Below, in pieces: positions 1 to 64,000 of a stretch of 64,000 bases of DNA. The position numbers and the translations under genes were made by a program. Origin of the DNA: Diadophis punctatus similis (taxonomy: Eukaryota; Chordata; Lepidosauria; Squamata; Dipsadidae). Under the pieces are notes generated by a model. That model had not been told where the DNA came from. It did no database searches and saw only the letters and a program-made list of their open reading frames with translations. The stretch covers positions 1 to 64,000 of the forward strand of contig JALIGW010000314.1 in assembly GCA_023053685.1 (NCBI GenBank), in the 5' to 3' direction. The number at the start of each line of letters is the position of its first letter. The stretch's first letter is position 1.

Positions 1-250
1 GGTGCCGGCCGGCCGCTCAGTCGGGACGAGGCGGCGCAGCGGGAACGGCGCTCGGTGGCTCGGAGGGTCGGTCGGTGGAGCGGAGCCGGCCGTGGCCCTG
101 AGTGGAGGGGCGGCTCCGTGCGCAGCGGCCGCCGAGGGGCGACCGGGGGGCGGCGGCGGCGGCGGCGATGGGCTCCCGGCGGGGCGGCGGGCGAGGGGTC
201 CTGGCTACGGGGGAGACGCCGCCGCCGCCGCCGCCCTCCTCCTGAGCGCC
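1..250 (+). promoter_or_regulatory. GC-rich 5' UTR / promoter-proximal CpG-dense region of NR6A1
   Basis: Very GC- and CpG-rich sequence with a (GGC)n run near 150-167 and a (CCG)n run at 219-233, as expected of a CpG-island start of a developmental transcription factor. No TATA box is visible. The transcription start may lie outside the window, so the promoter itself may be only partly included. Confidence 0.7.
168..245 (+). other. Upstream ORF in the NR6A1 5' leader
   Basis: ATG at 168 (context GGCGATGG, purine at -3) opens a 25-codon ORF ending in TGA at 243-245, five nucleotides before the NR6A1 ATG at 251 and in a different frame. If the mRNA begins upstream of 168, ribosomes would have to leak past this start or reinitiate. 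The peptide is Gly/Arg/Pro-rich and looks like a regulatory uORF rather than a protein. Confidence 0.5.
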
Positions 251-57008
<56,758 letters not shown>

Positions 57009-57300
57009 AGCCGGCCAAGGGCTCCGTGACACCCCCAACACACACACACACACAACAGCAAAGTACGGAGCAGACATCCTGCGACCATGTTGAACCATCT
57101 CAACAGCCTCCAGCAGGGCAATAGGAAATCTTGCCACGAGAATCCTTGGGGATGAAAGGAACATCGTTCGTTCGTCTGGCTGTTTGTCATTGTGTGTCTG
57201 TGTGTGTGTGTGTGTAGGAGGGGTGATTTTTTTTGTGTTTTTTTGTTTTTCTCGTTTCATTTTGACTCATTTTTCTCTAATATTTATTTCACGACAGAGT

Positions 57301-57308
57301 TGAATGTA
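57301..57308 (+). promoter_or_regulatory. miR-181 8-mer seed match in the NR6A1 3' UTR
   Basis: TGAATGTA is the perfect 8-mer complement to miR-181 (positions 2-8 plus A opposite position 1). It lies 293 nt after the stop codon in unique AT-rich sequence. miR-181a/b are encoded antisense in intron 3 of this gene. Confidence 0.55.
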
Positions 57309-57547
57309 TGATTTTTCAACCCCCTCCTGCACGGTTTTTCTGCCCCTTCCTTCCTTCCTCCCCCCCTCCCAACCCACCAGCCTCACTGCTCTTGGGTGGG
57401 GGGGTGAGGGGGCGTCCCCTCGCAGTTTACAGAATGTGAAGATGTTAGTTACAGTGTTTTTTTGAGGGTGGGTGGGATAGACCTTTTTTTTTTGTACTGG
57501 GGAGGGGAGGGAGCGGGGTGGGGGGGGGCTTTGGGCTGATGACTAAG

Positions 57548-57556
57548 ACTACCTCA
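57548..57556 (+). promoter_or_regulatory. Overlapping let-7 (8-mer) and miR-196 (7-mer) seed matches
   Basis: CTACCTCA at 57549-57556 is a full let-7 8-mer, and ACTACCT at 57548-57554 is a miR-196 7-mer-m8 match in the same nucleotides. Repression of Nr6a1 by let-7 is reported in mammals. A second overlapping pair occurs at 61749-61756. Confidence 0.6.
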
Positions 57557-57910
57557 AGGAGAAGGTGCTGCCTGACAGTTCTGCAGCTCACACCTCAAGG
57601 GCACATCCCAGTGGGCCGTTACCTGTTCCCCCCCCCCCCCGCCCAAAAAAAACCCTCACCCCAGCCGGAGCCCTCTCCCCTAGAGAAGTGCCAAGCAATT
57701 GGGCAGGGAGGGGAGTAGCTGCCTCCCTTCCTTCCCTCCATCCAAAGCCTGCAGAGACCTCCCTTGACACACACAAACACACACTCCCCGTTCATTGCCA
57801 CACAATCCCCCAGAATCTGCACATTTGGGACATTGCTAACCCCACCCCTACCCCCCCAGAAAAGCTAAAGAGCTTTCGGGGAGGTCGATCCCAGCATTCC
57901 AGGGTTATCC

Positions 57911-59065
57911 CAAAGGTGCTTTTCCAAGAGGCAACTGGACTTTCTTGTTTTCAATCAAGGAGAATATTTGTCACTCAGGGTTGAAACGAGAGGGTCCTTG
58001 GTGCCCTCTGAGCTTGCTGGTTTTCTCGCAGACTGTTTCATGACCCTAACTAGGTAACACCATCAGTGCTGGTACTGTAGTAGACTAGTAGATTAGCCCT
58101 GATGTTACCTAATTAAGGTCATGAAACGTCTGCAAGAAAACAAGCAAGCTCAGAGAGCACCAAGGATCCCACAGTCCTCCTCTTCCTCCCCCTCCTCATT
58201 TTCCTCCCCCTCTCCCTCCTCCTCCACCCAAACCCCATTCCCTTCTAGCACTGATGATGTTACCTAGTTTGGTCATGAAACGTCTGCAAGAAAACAAGCA
58301 AGCTCAGAGAGCACCAAGGACCCCACCTTCCTCCCCTTCCTCCTCCTCCTCCTCCTCCTTTTCCTCCCCCTCCTCCTCCACCTAAACCCCATTCCCTTCT
58401 AGCACTGATGATGTTACCTAGTTTGGTCATGAAACGTCTGCAAGAAAACAAGCTCAGAGAGCACCAAGGATCCCACAGTCCTCCTCTTCCTCCTCCTTTT
58501 CCTCCCCCTCCTCCTCCACCTAAACCCCATCCCCTTCTAGCACTGATGATGTTACCTAGTTGGGTCATGAAACGTCTGCAAGAAAACCAGCAAGCTCAGA
58601 GAGCATCAAGGATCCCACAGTCCTCCTCTTCCTCCCCTTCCTCCTTTTCCTCCCCCTCCTCGTCCACCCAAACCCCATTCCCTTCTAGCACTGATGATGT
58701 TACCTAGTTGGGTCATGAAACGTCTGCAAGAAAACCAGCAAGCTCAGAGAGCACCAAGGACCCCACAGTTCTCGTTTTCCTTCGAAGGCGTTTCGCTTCT
58801 CATCCAAGAAGCTTCTTCAACTCTTGACTAGGTGACTGGAGAATGGAAAGATTTCACAGTACATTCCTTGCAGACAGGAGTACATAGGAATATAGATATA
58901 TAGGAATATAAATCCTTCCATTCCCCACCGCCATCCAGTCAGAGCTGAAGAAGCTTCTTGGATGAGAAGCGAAACGTCTTCAAGGAAAAACCAAGGAAGT
59001 CCGGTTGCCTCTTGAAAAAAATCACCTTTGAGACAACCGTGACCTGGATGACGGAGAACCTCCAT
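57911..59065 (+). mobile_element. Repeat with hammerhead-like motifs, sense orientation, 3' of NR6A1
   Basis: Largely the reverse complement of 23280-24400. Intact type alpha motifs (51 nt each) at 58242-58292, 58396-58446, 58534-58584 and 58682-58732, spaced 138-154 bp, all CUGAUGA..GAAAC GUC with pairing stem I halves CUUCUAGCA / UGCAAGAA. A type beta motif lies at 58935-58987 (CUGAAGA, GCUUCU/AGAAGC stem, GAAAC GUC), and a decayed antisense beta at about 58779-58825. Flanks CCCAAAGGTGCTTTTCCAAG and ACAACCGTGACCTGGATGA also occur in the intron 3 copy. If the NR6A1 3' UTR extends past 59 kb these would be in the mRNA. Confidence 0.65.
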
Positions 59066-61391
59066 AGACATTGAGCATTCCAGGGGTTCAACTGAAGTTG
59101 GTGCTGCTTCAGTTTAGGGGTGGGGGGGAAGGGTCCCCTGAATTTTCTCAGCTATTTCAGATCCAGGCCCCACCGTCCACTGTCTTGGACCCCTACTCAC
59201 ACAACAGCACGGAGCTGAAAACGTGGCTTAGTCCACGCCATCTCTTCTCCCTATATACGTGGCTCAATCAAGTTGAAGCCCTCTCGCCCCAAGGCTTGGC
59301 CCATCTCTAAGTGAGCGGCTGGGCTGAGACCGATCCAGGAATTGTGGGTGAAGGGGGTCTCCTTGCCCACCAGGGGCCATGAAATAATTTGAAGACTTCA
59401 CCCCCCACAAAAAAACCTTGCATTCCCCCACCCCAAACCTGGTTACAGGTTCCTTGGCCTCTTGCATTTGAGTGCGGGGGGTTGGGAAGGGTACCTGCCC
59501 CTGGGATGGTGCCTCCGGCTGGGCTTGGCTCACCTTCCCCACTTGACGGTTGCTGACAGATGCCAGCAAGGCAGAACGGGTAAAAGTCCGTGGCTGGGAT
59601 TGACGGGTCTTTCCGTGGGTCTCCCCAATTGGGGTAGCCGTCTCTGGGGCTACCTGTTAGCCCAGCCACTTTGTGTTTTTTTCTCTCAGGAAAATCCCCT
59701 CCTTCCTTCGAAACCAGAAAATACCTCAACGGGCAGCCGTGCGATCCGAAACGGGTCTCTCATTTCCTCGGGTGGCGAAAAAAGCTCGGTTTTTTTTTCA
59801 TCGCATTTTATTTTCCCTCCTTTTTTGTGTGTTACGGTTTTCTTTCCTCCTCCCCCCACCCCCCACCCCCCGCAAAGAGCTGTCCACCCCACGAGACCAG
59901 GCGTTACCTTTTGGCTGGCTGGCGGGTCTTGGGGGGGATCGCTCATGAGCCGTCACCGCGGCCGGAAAAAACCAAGCGTCGGAACCGAGCCTGGCCTCGG
60001 GTTCGAGGCGGGAATGTGAACCCACCTCCCCGTGGCCAGAAATGGCTTTTCCCACTTAAAAGACCTCCACAGAAGGGATATGCACCCATTCCTGAATCCT
60101 TGGGTCCACGGTTGCAAACTCACCATTGGCATCCTTAAAGTTATGCCTTTCTCTTCTGCCTCACGAGCCAGGAATTAAGGGTCAAAAGTAGCGGATGCCA
60201 GAAAGTAACGTTTGGCCTTGCCGGTAACGCCGCTGTCATCCCAGCCCGCGGAAGGGCTCGGAGTAGAGCTGTCAAACAGGGTAAACTGAATGTAAGGTGT
60301 TGAGGAACTCAGGTATTAGGTGAAGAAAAGTAGGAACGTAGTTTAGATAGCGTAGTACGATTCTAGGTCGGTTTCCCCCCCGTAAATGGATTTGGTTTGA
60401 AGGACGCCCTTCTCTTGCGATTCTTTTTCCGTTCCTTTTCTCGCTAAAGGGGCTGGGTATGTATCTGCCACAGGGCAGGGGAGAACTGACTTTTTTTTCT
60501 TTTTTACTTTTGAGGGGGGGGGCTTGCTTGGCAGGAGGAGAGGATCCTGGGAGTTGAAGTCCACCCGTCTGCAAATGGCTGAGGTTGAGAGTGGTGACTT
60601 CAGGCCATCTCAGCCCTAAAGAATGTAAGCAATAACAGCAAAGGCTTCCCGGCCTCTTGCCCCTCTGTTCCACAAGCAAAGAAATAATTCCCCCTGCCCT
60701 CTTTTTTTTCCCCTCCCAGTTTTATCCTGCCCCATCAACCACTTCTGCATCGTTGCCAAGAAAATGCCCTGGAATTTCTTTTAGATTCCCAGGATATGGG
60801 CTCGACATTCCACTTCTAAGTCCTTCAGACCAACTTTTCTCTTTCGTCGTCGTCTTGCTGTTTTCTAAACTTGAACTTCCCCTTCCCCGTTAGATTTTTT
60901 TAAAAAACCTCCTTATTTTATTTCTAAAAGCAGAAAAGCAGCCCTCTCCTCTCCTTCCCGCCACCCCCCCAAAAAGCGCCCTGCCTCTCCCTCCCTTTCT
61001 CGATCTGCTCCCCTTCCTTAAACCCATCGGTGTCTGCGGAGAAACCAAGGTGGGTTCCCGGATCGGGCTTTGAGGCGGCAATCAAGGCAAAGAGGCGGAG
61101 GGAGAAAAAAAAGGGACTAGTAGACTGAGAAGTAGATGGGTTGTTTTTTTAAAGCAAAATTTGTGGTATTGTAGATGACAATGCTTGCCGGAGGCTCCTT
61201 CGGCGTGCTGACGGCCATCGGCAGAGGGGTTCTGGGTTCTCCCGGTGGGTCACCTGGGCGGTGCCCACCGAAACTCAGGGATGTGTATTTAAATAGAACC
61301 CAGAGCCCACCCTGCTGCTACCGCCGTCCAACCCCCAAACCCCCCAGGTCTCTTTCCTGGACTTTTGGCCACGGTTTCAGGGAGCCTAAAG
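59061..61391 (+). other. Distal NR6A1 3' UTR or downstream flank, largely unique
   Basis: Non-repetitive sequence with no convincing ORF. It may be distal 3' UTR, since mammalian NR6A1 has a long one, or intergenic flank. It holds the second miR-181 match and, near 60545, one arm of the foldback MITE family. Confidence 0.4.
60287..60294 (+). promoter_or_regulatory. Second miR-181 8-mer seed match
   Basis: TGAATGTA again, 3.3 kb after the stop, with a weaker 7-mer-A1 match (GAATGTA) at 60621-60627. Functional only if the 3' UTR reaches this far, which the sequence alone does not prove. Confidence 0.4.
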
Positions 61392-61517
61392 CAGTATTTA
61401 TCAACTTTAAGCTGCATGGACTTCAAGTCCCAGAATTCCCCAGCCAGCACGCTGGCTGGGGAATTCTGGAACTTGAAGTCCATGCAGCTTGAAGTTGCCA
61501 AAGGTTGATAAAAACTG
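61392..61517. mobile_element. Foldback hAT MITE (126 bp) with perfect target duplication
   Basis: Ends CAGTATTTATCAAC / GTTGATAAAAACTG; arms carry TGGACTTCAAGTCCCAGAAT and its complement. GCCTAAAG flanks it on both sides (61384-61391 and 61518-61525). Confidence 0.9.
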
Positions 61518-61930
61518 GCCTAAAGGTCAACTCTCTCCCACCCCACCCCAGCCTGGGCAAGAAACTGCTGGCTGACTTCGAATCGCGACCTTCCCTGGGC
61601 ACCCATGAACCTCAACTGAGCCGCCTTCGGGATAGGATGTCTTATTATAATTTGTTTTTGTTTTTTTAAAAATTTTCTTTCTTGTGTATGAAAAAAATAT
61701 ATGTCTTGTTCTAGTTGTTAACATTATTGACTCGATTTCCATAACAAAACTACCTCTTGTGTGACATCCTGCTGAAGTATCTCCAAAGGGATTATATGGG
61801 GAAAGAAATGAAAGAAAGAAAAAAGAAAGAAAGAATGAAAAGAAAATTTTAAAATCCACCTTTTTTTAAAAAGGCCAACCAGAAGAAATATTTGGCAAAG
61901 GGCTGTGTCCATCTCTCCCACTTTTCAACC
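61518..61930 (+). other. AT-rich unique stretch, possible distal 3' UTR end
   Basis: AT-rich unique sequence after the foldback MITE, containing the second let-7/miR-196 match and a short (GAAA)n run at 61800-61850. The first AATAAA beyond the stop is at 61994-61999, at the border of an antisense L1 remnant, so it is only a weak candidate polyadenylation signal. Confidence 0.35.
61749..61756 (+). promoter_or_regulatory. Second overlapping miR-196/let-7 seed match
   Basis: ACTACCT (miR-196 7-mer-m8, 61749-61755) overlaps CTACCTC (let-7 7-mer-m8, 61750-61756) in AT-rich unique sequence that resembles the distal end of a long 3' UTR. Confidence 0.4.
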
Positions 61931-64000
61931 GAGATTCAGGGTTTTCTTTTATACACACAACATTTTATTGAGATCATCACAATATAAAATGCAAATAAAA
62001 TAGTAGGGGAAGGGGGGGGAAAGCATTTCTGTATTTAAATGAAGCCTCTGCCATCAATATTGGTGTTTCATTTTTTATTTTCACACCCATTATTTTTTCA
62101 TGGTGTCTTTTTCTCTCTGTTCAGATCTTCTAGAGTTGAAATCAACAGCAGGGAGGACAAAAGACATCTGTGTCTTATACCATTCCGAATTTCACACATC
62201 TTTAAGTTAAGTCTCAATAATATGTGCTTGGTACAATGTGCAAATCCACTTAACCAACCCCTTGGATAATTCCCCCCCAAATCCATAACTTCCAAAAGTT
62301 TAAACATAAAAGACCCCGTTTAAACTGTCAAATGCTTTTTCTGCATCCCAAAATATTAAAATTGCTTGTTTCTGATTACGGTATTGTTAAGAATTCGATA
62401 ACACTCAAAGCCCGTTCTCACGTTGTCCCTCAATTGCCTTTTCTCACCAAAAGCTTAGGTTAGACTTCACGAATTAAAACAGCTCCTTGAGTCTTTCAGA
62501 CAATATTGCATTAAGAAGTTTATAGTCATCGTTTAATAATGAAATCGGTCCACAATTTTCTCGTTCAGAAAAAGCATTTTGCCTTTCCTTTGGCTACAGA
62601 GTGATAATGGCTTCAGCATCCAAGATCCATGTTGTATGTAAGTCATTATATCTTTCAATGGCTGTGAAAGTTCAAAACTTTTATAACATTGACTTGAGAA
62701 GCCATCTGCCCCTTGCCCTTTGTCTGTTTTCCGCCATTTAATAGCATCTGATACTTCAAAGGTAGTTACCGGTTCATTCATAAATTGCCTTTGGTCTTGT
62801 GAAAGCTTTCGTCAAATGCTTTTGTAGATAATCATCTGTTTTATTTTATTATTATTTTTGCATATCCACTTTCTGCCTCTGGTCGAGGTTGGAGTAAAAA
62901 TTATAAAAGGGATTTTTTAAATAAACGCGTCCGTTAATACAGTATCACTTTTTAAAATTTTCTCTCTTATCGTTTTCTCTTTCTTAGTTTATATGCTAGT
63001 TATCTTTCTGGTTTATTTGCAGACTCAAAATATATTTGTTTCGCGTAGTTCAATTTTGTCTCTTATTTCCTGGATACTCAACTAGGATTACTGCTGCCGT
63101 AACCATTTGATTTGATGTAAACTTTTAGAATCCATTGGTATCTTCTTCAACTCAATTTCTATATCTTTAGTTTCATCCAGGATCCTTTGCATTTTTTCTT
63201 GAGATTTTATTTCTTGAATTTTTTTATTTTCTCCAAATGATTGTATTGCACTGTGAGGCGGTATATAAATGTCACTAATAAGTAAATAAATAAATAAACT
63301 ATTCTCCAAAGCACCTGAGGGTAGAACAAGAAGCAATGGGTGGAAACTAATCAAGGAGAGAAGCAACTTAGAACTAAGGAGAAATTTCCTGACAGTTAGA
63401 ACAAATTAATCAGTGGAACAGCTTGCCTCCAGAAGTTGTGAATGCTCCAACACTGGAAGTTTTTAAGATGTTGGATAACCATTTGTCTGAAGTAGTGTAG
63501 GGTTTCCTGCCTAAGCAGGGGGTTGGACTAGAAGACCTCTAAGGTCCCTTCCAACTCTGTTATTCTATTCTATTCTATTCTATTCCATCAATAATTCAGG
63601 ATCTTTGATTTAAGTGTCAAAAGAACTGGATTGTGATCTGAATCTTTGCTCTTGATAATTTGAATCTTTGTTCTTTAATCCTTTGAGTTTGTCCCAGGAA
63701 AATGGAATATTTCTGCTCTTCAAAATATCTATTAAGAAGGCATAAACTTTCTTTTTTTCAAAATTTTGACAGGAATTTAATTCTCAAGACAGTTATGTCC
63801 ACATTCAGTTTAGATTTGAAGGGATAGTCTAAAACTTGTTCTCTTGTTCTTTATCTTGTAATTCCAAAAAGGGTGTTTTATCTAGGTTTAAAAAAAAATC
63901 CACTTATAAAATCTTATAATTTTTTTTTAAAAAAAGTTTCCTTAATGCCCCTGGCAATTTGATGAATTCTATTGAAGGTTTCCTTCTCAACAACAAATTT
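61931..64000 (-). mobile_element. Decayed antisense L1-type LINE interrupted by a sense CR1 (63240-63590)
   Basis: The - strand reads degenerate L1 ORF2 reverse transcriptase: EVSDAIKWRKTDKGQGADGF (62533-62781) and EIRNGIRHRCLLSSLLLIS (about 62100-62270), with stops and frameshifts. The sequence beyond 63600 has the same AT-rich character and probably is its 5' part. At 63240-63300 a Bov-B/SINE-like tail (GAGGCGGTATATAAATGTCA, (AAAT)n) precedes a sense CR1 3' part ending CTTCCAACTCTGTTATTCTA with a short (TATTC)n. Confidence 0.75.

Larger units (their letters stand above)
57009..57910 (+). other. NR6A1: NR6A1 proximal 3' UTR
   Basis: Non-repetitive sequence directly after the stop, T-rich from 57220 with short (CA)n and (GT)n runs. 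It holds a miR-181 8-mer seed match (57301-57308) and an overlapping let-7/miR-196 match (57548-57556). No AATAAA lies in this stretch, so the UTR must extend further. Mammalian NR6A1 has a 3' UTR of several kilobases. Confidence 0.75.

Noticed and set aside
61994..61999. AATAAA as the NR6A1 polyadenylation signal
   Set aside because: It lies at the edge of an antisense L1 remnant and no downstream GT-rich element is clear; retained only as a weak possibility in the feature list.

Overview
This is vertebrate nuclear DNA, almost certainly from a squamate reptile and most likely an advanced snake. The pointers are CR1/L3 LINE fragments whose 3' ends run into (AATAG)n microsatellites, Sauria-type tRNA SINEs ending in (GATA)n/(ATCT)n, kilobase-scale GATA (Bkm-like) arrays, and several hAT MITE families typical of squamates. 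There are no operons or other prokaryotic features.

The window holds one protein-coding gene, complete from start to stop on the + strand: NR6A1 (germ cell nuclear factor, GCNF), an orphan nuclear receptor. Eleven coding exons can be joined with consistent splice phases: 251-317, 15274-15315, 20220-20276, 34968-35198, 40546-40601, 41114-41271, 41390-41620, 42463-42717, 50855-50976, 55150-55302 and 56920-57008. They give 1461 nt, or 486 residues plus stop. Exon 4 encodes the whole zinc-finger DNA-binding domain and exons 8-11 the ligand-binding-type domain. Intron 3 carries, on the - strand, the conserved microRNAs miR-181b-2 (mature 23197-23219) and miR-181a-2 (mature 24583-24605), as in other vertebrates.

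Layout: 1-317 GC-rich 5' UTR and exon 1 with a uORF. 318-15273 intron 1: a 72-bp minisatellite, long polypyrimidine tracts, nested CR1/hAT/SINE insertions and a sense L1 ending just before exon 2. 15316-20219 intron 2: nested DNA element, LINE and CR1, then 1.1 kb of AATAG. 20277-34967 intron 3: the miRNA cluster, a repeat carrying hammerhead-ribozyme-like motifs, a 100-N assembly gap (30431-30530) and a 2.4-kb GATA array. 35199-40545 intron 4: CR1, a 1.5-kb polypurine tract and three SINEs. 40602-42462 introns 5-7, short. 42718-50854 intron 8: a 127-bp tandem array of hammerhead-like motifs, a 2.4-kb 31-bp minisatellite and LINEs. 50977-56919 introns 9-10: LINE nests and SINE/ATCT tracts. 57009 onward: 3' UTR and downstream sequence, with predicted miR-181 and let-7/miR-196 sites, a sense copy of the hammerhead-like element, and a decayed antisense L1 from about 61930.

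How the parts may work together: NR6A1 is a repressor that ends pluripotency programmes and governs trunk vertebral identity. The 3' UTR holds perfect seed matches to miR-181, which is encoded antisense inside the same gene, and two overlapping let-7/miR-196 matches. This suggests a locus-internal negative loop plus timing control. The clearest unexplained structure is the repeated hammerhead-like RNA motif in three places: intron 3, intron 8, and sense-oriented in the 3' region.
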